A stretch of DNA of 64,000 nt from JABAAW01 sp965216605. Lineage in GTDB: Bacteria; Pseudomonadota; Alphaproteobacteria; JABAAW01. Under the pieces are notes generated by a model. That model made no database searches. It saw only the letters and a program-made list of their open reading frames with translations, and was not told the DNA's origin. The position numbers and the translations under genes are program-made. The stretch lies in assembly GCA_965216605.1 (NCBI GenBank), contig CBDCGG010000002.1, forward strand, positions 930,001-994,000, given 5' to 3'. Below are positions 35,184 through 43,786 of the stretch, in pieces (position 1 is the first letter of the stretch; every line of letters begins with the position of its first letter).

Positions 35184-35314
35184 GATAAAGCGCTTACGCG
35201 CTCGCTGACGCGGGGTATTTTGCGAGGGATTACTCCCTCGCGCTCCCCCATAGCGCGTTGCTTGCAATGCGCGTCCGTGATGTTTGCTACGCACGCGATG
35301 TTTTGCGCCCGTAG
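35184..35314 (+). repeat. Modular palindromic repeat island R7
   Basis: Plus-strand order: hairpin AGCGC/GCGCT, CGCTGACGCGG, hairpin GCGAGGGA/TCCCTCGC, hairpin GCGCGTTGC/GCAATGCGC, a duplicated GTGATGTTTGC, hairpin GCGTGC-like/GCACGC and ATGTTTTGCGCCCGTAG. The 5' modules are missing. It lies between the divergent methyltransferase and lipA genes. Confidence 0.85.
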
Positions 35315-35345
35315 ATAACTCCTCGTTCCATGCTATACTTCTTCT

Positions 35346-36293
35346 ATGTCTCTCCCCCTCCCTCTCCGCCATCCCGAAAAACAACGTCGCAACATCGTTG
35401 CCCCTATCCTTCCTCGTCCATCCTGGATTCGCGCCAAAGCCCCCATCTCACAAGGATACCTCGATACAAAAACCATCGCGCGCAAACACAATCTCGTCAC
35501 CGTCTGCGAAGAAGCCGCCTGTCCCAATATCGGCGAGTGCTGGGCGAAAGGACACGCAACCTTCATGATTCTCGGCGCCATCTGCACAAGAGCCTGCGCC
35601 TTCTGCCATGTCGCGACAGGAAAACCCAAAGAGCTAGACGCCGCCGAACCCCAACATGTAGCCGATGCCGTCAAAGCCCTGAGCCTCTCGCATGTCGTCG
35701 TTACCTCCGTCGACCGCGACGATCTACCCGACGGCGGCGCAGAGCAGTTTCGTAAAACTATCGCCGCCATACGAATAACATCTCCCCAATCCAGTATCGA
35801 GATTCTTACTCCAGATTTTCGTAACAAAACAAACGCGCTGGAAACCGTCCTGCAATCTCCTCCTGATGTTTTTAACCATAATATCGAAACCATCCCGCGC
35901 CTCTATCCCTCTGTGCGCCCTGGCTCGCGCTATTTTACCAGCCTCTCGCTTCTTGAGCGCGCAAAGCAACAAGACGCAACTCTATTTACAAAATCAGGAT
36001 TGATGGTCGGACTCGGCGAGAGCGACGAAGAAGTCTTTCAAGTGATGGACGACCTCAGAGCCGCCTCCGTGGATTTCCTAACGATCGGACAATACCTGCG
36101 CCCAACCCCGCAACACGCCGCCGTTCAACGCTATGTCTCTCCGCAAGCATTCTCACGAATCAGAGAAGTCGCCAAAGCTAAGGGATTTCTGCTCGTCGCC
36201 GCATCCCCCATGACGCGCTCCTCCTATCACGCAGGCGACGACTTTCTAGCCTTGCGCAAAGCAAGAACACAGCAAGCTCAAGCGAGCGCATAA
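35346..36293 (+). CDS. lipA: Lipoyl synthase
   Basis: This radical-SAM enzyme inserts two sulfurs into octanoyl groups on lipoyl domains. The auxiliary cluster cysteines are Cys54, Cys59 and Cys65 (C-x4-C-x5-C); the radical-SAM cluster cysteines are Cys80, Cys84 and Cys87 (C-x3-C-x2-C). Further conserved parts are V-T-S-V-D-R-D-D-L and G-L-M-V-G-L-G-E. Length 315 residues is typical. lipB is not adjacent. The coding strand is rich in C, poor in G, and faces island R7. It converges on ftsZ across a short repeat-rich gap. Confidence 0.96.
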   Translation: MSLPLPLRHPEKQRRNIVAPILPRPSWIRAKAPISQGYLDTKTIARKHNLVTVCEEAACPNIGECWAKGHATFMILGAICTRACAFCHVATGKPKELDAAEPQHVADAVKALSLSHVVVTSVDRDDLPDGGAEQFRKTIAAIRITSPQSSIEILTPDFRNKTNALETVLQSPPDVFNHNIETIPRLYPSVRPGSRYFTSLSLLERAKQQDATLFTKSGLMVGLGESDEEVFQVMDDLRAASVDFLTIGQYLRPTPQHAAVQRYVSPQAFSRIREVAKAKGFLLVAASPMTRSSYHAGDDFLALRKARTQQAQASA

Positions 36294-36300
36294 ATCCCTA

Positions 36301-36351
36301 GCTATCAATTTTTTGCTATCAATTTTTTAAATGTTTTGCTGTCAATCTTTT
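36301..36351 (+). repeat. 15-18 bp direct repeats between lipA and ftsZ
   Basis: GCTATCAATTTTTT occurs twice in a row and a diverged GCTGTCAATCTTTT follows. The last copy includes the ftsZ stop codon. T-runs may assist lipA termination. Confidence 0.75.
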
Positions 36352-38114
36352 GAGCGTTGCAAGAAGGCGGGCAAGCCTACGGATTTCTCCTCGCCATGGG
36401 CATGACCATGTCCATGATTTGTCGCTGCCTCGCTGACACTTTCCAGCGGTAGCGAGCCTGTCTCGCCGCCCTCGCGTGGCAGGTAGAGCGGTCGCGCCGA
36501 GGAGATCTCAGGTCCCCTCAAGCCCATAAAGCCCTTCAGCGCATCCAAGACACTTTGAGCAACGCCAACATTTCTTTCGACTTTGCCCGTGCCATTGCCC
36601 GTGCCATTGCCTGTACCATTGCTATTAGCATGTCCGTTTCCCTTTCCATTGCTCTTGCTAGCGTTCGTTCCTGCTTCTAGGTCGGGCTCGCTCTCGTGGT
36701 CAAAGGAGGAGGTAGCAGAGGCGGCGGCATAGGGACGCGCTCGAACGCTTCGCACGCCACTGGACGAAGCGGTCGTAGCAGAGGCTTCACCAACCTTCGT
36801 CGTCATGCTATCTAGCAGGGCGGAACGAAAGGCAGAGTCGCCTACGCTCGTTCTTGCGGCGGTGTTTAAATCAGATGGTGCGGTGGCGTTAGCTGCTCCA
36901 TTACTCGTCGCACCCCTTGTCGCACCATTGGAAACGGCGGCGGTAGGATCTGTCGTTTGTGTTGTTTCGTCGTCTTGTGCGGCTGTTGTCGCCTCTTGTC
37001 CTTCTGCCTCGCGTCTTCGTGAGCGTTGGTGCGTGTCGTACCACATTGCGGCTTTGTCGGCGGCTCTGTCGGCGGCTTTGTCGTTTTGCGCTGCGAAGTG
37101 TGCGTCTTCGGCGTTGTCGTCGAGGCTGCGGGTTGCGGTGTCGGGATTTTCTATACCTGTCGCGACGACGGAGACGCGTAGTCTTCCTGTCAGAGCTTCG
37201 TCTTTGGAGTATCCGAAGGCGACGGAGGGCTCTCCTTCGACGGAATCGCCGATTCGGTCGACGATTTCTTGCACCTCGAAGAGTTTCAAGTCTTCTGAGC
37301 CAACAACATGGATCAGCAACTTTCGTGCGGTGGCGATGTCTACCTTTTCCAACAGAGGGTTCAAGACGACGGCTTCTGCCGCGCGCTCGGCACGGTCTTC
37401 GCCTTCCGCCTCGACGGTGGAGATGAGCGCACGTCCCCCCCGCTCCATCACAGAGCGTACGTCGGCGAAGTCGCGGTTGATGATACCAGGGCGCGTCACC
37501 AAGTCGGTGATGGAGCGCACGCTGGATGCTAATACCTCGTCGGCGATTTTAAACGCCTCCTGCATCGAGGTGCTGTCGGAAGAGATGCAAAAAAGGTTCT
37601 GGTTGTTGATAACCGACAAGGTATCGGCAATCGCCTCCAACTGAGCAACACCCTGCTCGGCTACCTGACGACGCTGTTTTCCCTCGAAGGCAAACGGCGT
37701 TGTGATAACAGCGACGGTGAGAATTCCTAACTCCTTGGCAAGCTTGGCGATCACAGGTCCTGCACCCGTTCCTGTGCCGCCGCCCATGCCCGCCGCCAAA
37801 AAGACCATCTGCGCACCTTGCAAATAGGCGCGAATCTCGTCGCTACTCTCCTCGGCAGCTTGCTGCCCCAAGGCAGGAGAGCAGCCCGCTCCCATGCCTT
37901 GCGTCAATTCTTCGCCCAGCTGCAAGCGATGCTCGCAACATGATTTTAGCAAGGCTTGCGCGTCGGTATTGCAGATCAAAAAATCTACGCCGCTCATGCC
38001 CCCCGCCAGCATGTTGTCGACAGCGTTACCGCCGGCACCCCCGACACCGATAACTTTGATGCAAGGTAGATTCTCTTCTACCGCGCGACCGGGAACAGAT
38101 AGGTTTTTAAGCAT
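36342..38114 (-). CDS. ftsZ: Cell division protein FtsZ
   Basis: FtsZ is the tubulin-like GTPase that forms the Z ring. The nucleotide-binding domain starts I-K-V-I-G-V-G-G-A-G-G-N and has the tubulin signature G-M-G-G-G-T-G-T-G-A at 109-118; the T7 loop N-x-D-F-A-D-V follows near residue 217. The globular part ends near 325, then a disordered tail of about 250 residues rich in Thr/Ala/Asn and T-G-N-G repeats runs to P-A-F-L-Q-R-S-K-D. Long tails occur in Alphaproteobacteria, and 590 residues is in their range. Its start overlaps ftsA by 8 bp; it is the last gene of the dcw operon. Confidence 0.97.
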   Translation of the reverse strand: MLKNLSVPGRAVEENLPCIKVIGVGGAGGNAVDNMLAGGMSGVDFLICNTDAQALLKSCCEHRLQLGEELTQGMGAGCSPALGQQAAEESSDEIRAYLQGAQMVFLAAGMGGGTGTGAGPVIAKLAKELGILTVAVITTPFAFEGKQRRQVAEQGVAQLEAIADTLSVINNQNLFCISSDSTSMQEAFKIADEVLASSVRSITDLVTRPGIINRDFADVRSVMERGGRALISTVEAEGEDRAERAAEAVVLNPLLEKVDIATARKLLIHVVGSEDLKLFEVQEIVDRIGDSVEGEPSVAFGYSKDEALTGRLRVSVVATGIENPDTATRSLDDNAEDAHFAAQNDKAADRAADKAAMWYDTHQRSRRREAEGQEATTAAQDDETTQTTDPTAAVSNGATRGATSNGAANATAPSDLNTAARTSVGDSAFRSALLDSMTTKVGEASATTASSSGVRSVRARPYAAASATSSFDHESEPDLEAGTNASKSNGKGNGHANSNGTGNGTGNGTGKVERNVGVAQSVLDALKGFMGLRGPEISSARPLYLPREGGETGSLPLESVSEAATNHGHGHAHGEEKSVGLPAFLQRSKD

Positions 38115-39591
38115 GAGAGGTCTCCTCTTGTTGTGGTGGAAAAGAATCGCGCGAATCTTCGCGCGACGAGAATATCCTCAAACGTCGCGCCCAAGCTGAG
38201 CGGGGCGACATCGAAGAAAGGGTGAGCGGTGAAAACTCGCCGCGTGCCAAAACGCTCAAGCAGGCGAGCGCAGAAGTGGCGGCGATCCTTTCGCTGAAAG
38301 CGGGCAGAGAAACGCTACTCGAAGAACTTGCAGGGATGCTTGCAGGGATTCTCGCACCCAAGCAGGGGTAAGGCAAGACGCAGCGTGCCAAGAGGTGGCT
38401 TGCCAAAACTTGACTGCCCACCTTCAGCGAGCCGCCGCCCGTCGTATAGACGGGAGCGTCGTCGGCAAGGCGCGGCGCGCAGCGTTTCAGAAAACGTGCT
38501 ACCTCTGCAAAAAGCGCGCCGTAGGCAGAGGCGACGATCCGCGCCGTTCCTTGCTGCGATGCCGCTGCCCCCATACTTTGGGTAGTTGTTCCGAGTGGAG
38601 CAGGTTGAGAAGTTTTTTTCGCAAAAGCATCGGCTCGAGGAAATCTACGCTCCGACAAGACATCTTCCAAAACATCCTCGTCCGCCTGCGCAGAGGAAGC
38701 TAAAAGGCTGTTCAAAAAGGCATTGGAAAAAACAAGGTTGCGCTGCAGCGTAGCCGCGCGCGAAAGCGTGAGCGCAAACGCTTTGGCAAGGGCTGTGGTG
38801 ATCGACAGCGTGCCGAATTGCCAACTCTGGCAGGCGTAAGGCACGCCCGCCGCAAACACGGCAACGCCCGTCGTGTGCGAACCTATGTCGATGACGATGA
38901 AACTTTGCTCGCTCGCTACCTCTGCTTTCGTTACTCCTTTGCTATGCTGGGCGCTCTCGACGAGCGCGCGGCGATGCACGAGCAGCGATTGTCCCAAGGC
39001 GACAGCGGGGGAGACGAAGCCTACGATCGATACGCCCGCGTAGGAGGCGAGGCGCGTATAGAACTGCCAACTCCGCTTGTCCATCGCGTAGAAGGAGAGC
39101 GGACGCTTGTTGCGGTCGGTGGCAGCTACGTTGATGACGATCGTATCTTCATGATCTTGGTGATGATTTTGGCGATCATCTTCGCGTCTCGAATCGCGGT
39201 TGTCGTTTTTATAACTTTGCTCTTGCGAGGGGGAGATGATCGTCAAACTTGGTTCGTTCGCAAGCAGGAAAACCTTGCGCAGGCGCGTGCGCAACATCGT
39301 CTCGGCGCGCAGGCGCGCGCGACGAAAAGCCTCGGCACGCGCGATCTCGCTAGAGGGCGCAATTTTTTCCTGCTGTTTTTTTGTCAATTTTTCTGCCGAT
39401 TTTTCTGCCGATTTTTCTGCACGGACACGGACAGGCTCGACGATGCAGGCGCGAGCGGTGATGCTTGAGGGGGCTGTGTTCTTACTGTTGCCCATTCTTG
39501 CACCAAGTTTTGCGTCCAATCGTGGCACGACGAGCGCGACCTTGCTCGCGCCGACATCGACGAGTGCGAAGTTGGAGAAAAGAGTTTTCAT
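38107..39591 (-). CDS. ftsA: Cell division protein FtsA
   Basis: This actin-like ATPase tethers FtsZ to the membrane. Recognisable pieces are L-V-D-V-G-A-S-K near the N terminus, V-I-D-I-G-S-H-T-T-G-V-A-V-F (phosphate 2 region) and Y-T-T-G-G-G-S (adenosine region). It has 494 residues against about 410-440 for most FtsA, because of inserts. One, at about 55-75, is repeat-rich (K-S-A-E-K-S-A-E-K-L); another, at about 115-135, is rich in D/R/H. The C-terminal amphipathic membrane helix is probably W-A-R-R-L-R-I-F-S-S. The start overlaps the ftsQ stop by 4 bases. Confidence 0.88.
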   Translation of the reverse strand: MKTLFSNFALVDVGASKVALVVPRLDAKLGARMGNSKNTAPSSITARACIVEPVRVRAEKSAEKSAEKLTKKQQEKIAPSSEIARAEAFRRARLRAETMLRTRLRKVFLLANEPSLTIISPSQEQSYKNDNRDSRREDDRQNHHQDHEDTIVINVAATDRNKRPLSFYAMDKRSWQFYTRLASYAGVSIVGFVSPAVALGQSLLVHRRALVESAQHSKGVTKAEVASEQSFIVIDIGSHTTGVAVFAAGVPYACQSWQFGTLSITTALAKAFALTLSRAATLQRNLVFSNAFLNSLLASSAQADEDVLEDVLSERRFPRADAFAKKTSQPAPLGTTTQSMGAAASQQGTARIVASAYGALFAEVARFLKRCAPRLADDAPVYTTGGGSLKVGSQVLASHLLARCVLPYPCLGARIPASIPASSSSSVSLPAFSERIAATSALACLSVLARGEFSPLTLSSMSPRSAWARRLRIFSSREDSRDSFPPQQEETSHA

Positions 39592-40346
39592 CCTCCGCTC
39601 CGCATTTTTTCTACCAGCCCCTCCGCGTCCGCCGAAAGGGCGCGGATGCTTGCACGATCCTCGCCGCGCAGGTCGATCAACAAGGGAGGGGCTGCCAAGA
39701 TTCCGTAGTGACGCTCTAGGCGTAAGAGTTGGACGACATTTCTCACGAGCGGATCACGCGAAAGATACACCTTCGTGCCGCTGCGTAGCGTGATCTGCCA
39801 AGTCGAGTGCTCGGTCAAGTGCGCTTGGCGAATATGCGCTCTCAACTCGGGCCAGTGAGCCGTTATCTGCAACAGCTCTTCTAGCCGTGCGGGTGCCTGC
39901 TTGCCGGAGAGGTGGAACAAGCCCTCGAAAGGTGTGAAGCCTCCCGTCTCGATCGGCGCACCCTCGCGGCTGAGCGCTACCAGATTCTCGCCGTCCTGCC
40001 ATAGCGCGACGGGGTTATGCTCGCGCACAGAAACGCTCACAAGCCCAGACCAATAACGCTGCACACGCGCATCGGCAACCCAGCGCAGTGCACGCAAGCG
40101 TTCGCGCACCTCGTGCGGTGAAAAGGATAGCAGGCTCTCGCCCACCTGCAAGCCCGTCGTTCTAAAAAGCTCCTGCTTGTCGCTACGCGTGCGGTCGTAG
40201 AGTCGCACCTCGCGTATGACCAGCCCTGAACGTTTGCCTGCGAAACTTCCAAGCTGCTGCCAGGTGTTCTGCCAGCCCGCAAACACGACAAGCGTCGAGA
40301 AACCCAAGCCCAAACAGACGCACGATAGTAGGACGGCGCGTTTCAT
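39588..40346 (-). CDS. ftsQ: Cell division protein FtsQ
   Basis: The 252-residue bitopic membrane protein has a transmembrane helix at about 5-24. A POTRA-like domain follows (L-V-I-R-E-V-R-L-Y, then G-E-S-L-L-S-F-S, R-L-R-A-L-R-W-V-A-D-A-R-V) and a beta-rich C-terminal domain (W-Q-I-T-L-R-S-G-T-K-V-Y-L, I-D-L-R). It links the cytoplasmic and periplasmic parts of the divisome. It overlaps ddl and ftsA by 4 bases each, and its position in the cluster confirms the assignment. Confidence 0.92.
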   Translation of the reverse strand: MKRAVLLSCVCLGLGFSTLVVFAGWQNTWQQLGSFAGKRSGLVIREVRLYDRTRSDKQELFRTTGLQVGESLLSFSPHEVRERLRALRWVADARVQRYWSGLVSVSVREHNPVALWQDGENLVALSREGAPIETGGFTPFEGLFHLSGKQAPARLEELLQITAHWPELRAHIRQAHLTEHSTWQITLRSGTKVYLSRDPLVRNVVQLLRLERHYGILAAPPLLIDLRGEDRASIRALSADAEGLVEKMRSGG

Positions 40347-41287
40347 GAAATGCGCTCCTCTTCTGTGGCGGCGTGTTGGTATGCTTGCAAGACCAGCGTT
40401 TCGGTCAGCTCATCGAAGGAGATGCCGATACCGCGCGCTTGCTCCGGCACAAGCGACATGGAGGTCATGCCGGGGTGCGTGTTGATCTCCAACAAGTAGA
40501 GGTGCTTGCCGTCGTAGCGGAAGTCGCTGCGGCTCAAAGTGCGGCAACCCAGCGTCTTGTGCGCAAGCTCCGAGCACTTGCACAGCGTCTCGGCAAGCCT
40601 TGCCTCCACCTGGGCGGGAAAGATGTGTTGGGCAGCGTGAGCCTCGTCGTACTTCGCCTTGTAGTCGTAGAAGCTCTTATCGCGCGCGACCACCTCGGTG
40701 ATGCCCATCGCCTTTTCGCAGAAGACACCTACGGTAAACTCCTGTCCTTCGATGTAACGCTCGACCATCAGGGGAAAGGGCGTGTTGCCCGAAAAGCGCG
40801 CGTCTGTGTCCAGCAAAAGTTCGACACCGATGCTAGAGCCTTGGGCTACGGGTTTGACGACGCAGGGCAGAGGGAAGTCGAGCTTGCCGTCTTGCCACAC
40901 CTCTTCGAGACGACAGCTCGCGGCAAAACGAACCCCCAAGGGTTGCAACAAGGGTTGCAACAGATTCTTCGTCATGAGCTTGTCCATGGCGAGCGCAGAG
41001 GCAAGCACGCCGCTGTGCGTCACGGGAATGTTGCAACAAGCGAGCAAACCCGCAAGGCAGCCGTCTTCGCCGTAGGTACCGTGCAGCGCGTTGAAGACGA
41101 CATCGGGACGCTTCGATAGCACTTCCAAAAGCGACACGGCTGAGCTCTCAACCCAGTCGAAGACGCGCACCGAATAGCCTCGACGCTCCAACGCTTGCGC
41201 GCAGGCGGTGCCTGTCTCGCGCGACACCTCGTGTTCGCCAGAGAGCCCGCCTAAGACGACCAACACGTTGTGGGGTTTGTCAGACAT
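40343..41287 (-). CDS. ddl: D-alanine--D-alanine ligase
   Basis: This ATP-grasp enzyme joins two D-Ala for the peptidoglycan stem. Motifs are V-V-L-G-G-L-S-G-E-H-E-V-S at the N terminus, H-G-T-Y-G-E-D-G, V-V-K-P-V-A-Q-G-S-S-I-G-V near residue 148 and E-I-N-T-H-P-G-M-T near 280 (the metal-binding and product loop). Length 314 is typical. It overlaps murB by 8 bp and ftsQ by 4. Confidence 0.95.
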   Translation of the reverse strand: MSDKPHNVLVVLGGLSGEHEVSRETGTACAQALERRGYSVRVFDWVESSAVSLLEVLSKRPDVVFNALHGTYGEDGCLAGLLACCNIPVTHSGVLASALAMDKLMTKNLLQPLLQPLGVRFAASCRLEEVWQDGKLDFPLPCVVKPVAQGSSIGVELLLDTDARFSGNTPFPLMVERYIEGQEFTVGVFCEKAMGITEVVARDKSFYDYKAKYDEAHAAQHIFPAQVEARLAETLCKCSELAHKTLGCRTLSRSDFRYDGKHLYLLEINTHPGMTSMSLVPEQARGIGISFDELTETLVLQAYQHAATEEERIS

Positions 41288-42296
41288 TGTTTTCTTCGTT
41301 CTCCTCGTTCTGCTCGTTCTGCGGGTTTGCGTCGAAGCCCATCTTCACGATCTCCCATTCTAGGCGTATGCCGCTCTTCTCGAAAACTGCTCCGCGCACG
41401 CGCTCGCCCAACGCCAAGAAATCGGACGCCTTAGTTTTACTTCCTTGAGCGCTGCCCTTATTGATAAGAAAGTTGCAATGTTTTTTCGACACCATCGCTC
41501 CGCCGTAGCGTGCGCCGCGCATGCCGGCTTGCTCGATCAGCTGCCAGGCTTTATGCCCGTCAGGATTTTTGAAGGTCGAGCCTCCCGTCTTCTCGTGGAT
41601 TGGTTGCGTGAGTTGGCGTTTCTCTTTCAGGCTTTTCATGAGTTCAGCGATCTCTTCCCTGTTGCCCGCTTGGGTGCGAAAACGCGCGCTCAAGACGATC
41701 ATGCCCTCCTCGATGTTTGAGCCGCGATAGCGAAATTCCAAGTCCTCGCAAGCAATGGTGCGTACAGCGGGTTTGGAAGCTGTGCGCGTATCCAACACAC
41801 GCGCCTCGACTAACACATCCTTCGTCTCGCCACCCTCCGCGCCCGCGTTCATCTTGACCGCTCCGCCGACCGTGCCCGGAATGCTGACGAAGAACGCCAA
41901 GCCGCCGCGCCCCTCGCGCTGGGCAAAGCGTGCGAGCGCCCCCAAGCTCACGCCCGCGCCCACCTCGATCGTGTCGTCCTCGTGCAACCGCAAACGCGAC
42001 AGCTGCGACAGCGCAACGACGATGCCCGACACCCCCGCATCGGCAATCAAAACATTCGATCCCGCCCCCAAAGCCCTGTAACGACCATCGCGGGATACGC
42101 CGTTGCGGACACTTGAATCTTGGACAAAAGACAGCAAGTCCGCCTCGTCGGCAGGCTCGAAGAGCAACGCTGCCGTCCCGCCGCACTTCAGCCAAACGCG
42201 GCGCGACAAGTCCGCATCGCGCTGCAGACGACCGCGCACGGAAGGCAAAATCGACTCTTTCTTTTTGTTCGGCTCAAAGTTCTCGATGCTACTCAT
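41280..42296 (-). CDS. murB: UDP-N-acetylenolpyruvoylglucosamine reductase
   Basis: This FAD enzyme completes UDP-MurNAc synthesis. I place the start at the ATG at 42296 (ATGA overlap with the murC stop); the frame is open 21 codons further upstream inside murC. The 338 residues include A-L-G-A-G-S-N-V-L-I-A-D (FAD site), I-P-G-T-V-G-G-A-V-K-M-N-A-G-A, Y-R-G-S, K-T-G-G-S-T-F-K-N-P-D and S-K-K-H-C-N-F. It ends with an N-E-Q-N-E-E-N-E-E-N repeat tail. Confidence 0.94.
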   Translation of the reverse strand: MSSIENFEPNKKKESILPSVRGRLQRDADLSRRVWLKCGGTAALLFEPADEADLLSFVQDSSVRNGVSRDGRYRALGAGSNVLIADAGVSGIVVALSQLSRLRLHEDDTIEVGAGVSLGALARFAQREGRGGLAFFVSIPGTVGGAVKMNAGAEGGETKDVLVEARVLDTRTASKPAVRTIACEDLEFRYRGSNIEEGMIVLSARFRTQAGNREEIAELMKSLKEKRQLTQPIHEKTGGSTFKNPDGHKAWQLIEQAGMRGARYGGAMVSKKHCNFLINKGSAQGSKTKASDFLALGERVRGAVFEKSGIRLEWEIVKMGFDANPQNEQNEENEENNV

Positions 42297-43786
42297 GATG
42301 CGCTCCCCTTTTTCAGCTCTGCTTCTTGCGCGCATTCTTGTGCGAATTGTTGCGCCCACTGGGTGATCGATCCTGCGCCCAAAAAGAGGATGTAATCTCC
42401 CGCCCGCGCGTCTTCAAGCAGAGATGTTTTGAGCGTCTCGAAGGATGCCGCGTAGCGTGCATCCCTGTGTCCGCATGTCCGCAAGCCCTCGACGAGTCTC
42501 GCGCTTGTTGCCTCCTCGATTTTCTCTTCGCCTGCAGCATAGACCTCTGTAATGTAGATTTGATCGGCATCGTTGAAACAACGGCAAAAATCCTCGAACA
42601 ACGTCTGCAAGCGAGAGTAGCGATGGGGTTGAAAGACGGCACGCAAGCAAGCTCCCTTGCCCAACAGCGGACGCGCGGCAGCTAGGACGGCGCGTAGTTC
42701 GACGGGATGGTGAGCGTAATCGTCGACGATCCGCACGCCGCCCGTGTGTCCGACTTCGGTAAATCGACGTTTCACGCCTGAGAACTCTGCCAAGGCGCGT
42801 GCGATCGTCTGCTTGTCTAGCCCCAGCCTTATGGCGACGCTCGCGGCTGCCAAGGCGTTCAAGACATTATGCTCGCCAAACATCGGCAGCGCGAGATCGC
42901 GCAACAGAAGGTCTTCCTCGACAGCGCGGATCGAAAAACGCATGCCGCGCGTTCCCTCCAAGCGCACATCCTCGGCGCGATAAAGTGCCTGCGGGCTCAA
43001 GCCGTAGGTCAGCACGCGCCGATCGCCTATCTCGCCGATCACTTGTTGCACGACAGGATGATCGACGCACATGACGGCAAAGCCGTAGAAAGGGATTCTA
43101 TGCACGAAATCACGAAAGCTTACGCGCAACGATTCGAAATCGGCGTAGTGATCCATATGCTCGGCATCGATGTTCGTTACCACGGCGATCGTCGGACGCA
43201 GGTGCAAGAAAGAGCCATCCGACTCGTCCGCCTCGACAACCATCCACGCGCTCTCTCCCTTGCGCGCGTTCGATCCTAAAGCGTTGATGATGCCGCCGTT
43301 GATCACCGTCGGGTCCAAGCCGCACCGCTCCAAAAGGGTAGCTACCAACGAGGTCGTCGTCGTCTTGCCGTGCGTGCCTGCGATCGCCACCGTCGTCTTA
43401 AAGCGCATCAGCTCCGCCAAGATCTCCGCGCGGCGAACGATGGGAATACGCAAGCTGCGGGCAAAGCGTAACTCTTCGTGTTCTAGAGGCACGGCAGAAG
43501 AATAGACAAGAACCGACGCGCGCTCGACCATGCACAACGCCTCTGCGCCGCCGTCCTCCAACGCCAGCGGGATGCCGAGTTTTTGCAAGCGCGCCGTGTT
43601 CGGATTCAAAGCGCGATCGCTGCCTTGTACTACAAAGCCCAAGTTGTGCATCGTCTCGGCGATGCCCGACATGCCGATGCCGCCGATACCCGTGAAGTGG
43701 ACGATGCCCTCTGCTGCCAAACCCTCGTGCAAGGGCAGGCGGCGTGCAGCGGAGGGGGGAGCAGGGGGAGGGGGAGATGCCGTCAT
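42293..43786 (-). CDS. murC: UDP-N-acetylmuramate--L-alanine ligase
   Basis: The first Mur ligase adds L-Ala to UDP-MurNAc. The N-terminal Rossmann motif is F-T-G-I-G-G-I-G-M-S-G-I-A-E, and the ATP loop G-T-H-G-K-T-T-T-T is at about 134-142. N-G-G-I-I-N-A-L-G, Y-A-H-H-P-V-E-L and Q-P-H-R-Y-S-R follow. Length 497 residues includes a short Pro/Ala-rich N-terminal extension. It overlaps murG and murB by 4 bases each. Confidence 0.96.
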   Translation of the reverse strand: MTASPPPPAPPSAARRLPLHEGLAAEGIVHFTGIGGIGMSGIAETMHNLGFVVQGSDRALNPNTARLQKLGIPLALEDGGAEALCMVERASVLVYSSAVPLEHEELRFARSLRIPIVRRAEILAELMRFKTTVAIAGTHGKTTTTSLVATLLERCGLDPTVINGGIINALGSNARKGESAWMVVEADESDGSFLHLRPTIAVVTNIDAEHMDHYADFESLRVSFRDFVHRIPFYGFAVMCVDHPVVQQVIGEIGDRRVLTYGLSPQALYRAEDVRLEGTRGMRFSIRAVEEDLLLRDLALPMFGEHNVLNALAAASVAIRLGLDKQTIARALAEFSGVKRRFTEVGHTGGVRIVDDYAHHPVELRAVLAAARPLLGKGACLRAVFQPHRYSRLQTLFEDFCRCFNDADQIYITEVYAAGEEKIEEATSARLVEGLRTCGHRDARYAASFETLKTSLLEDARAGDYILFLGAGSITQWAQQFAQECAQEAELKKGSAS

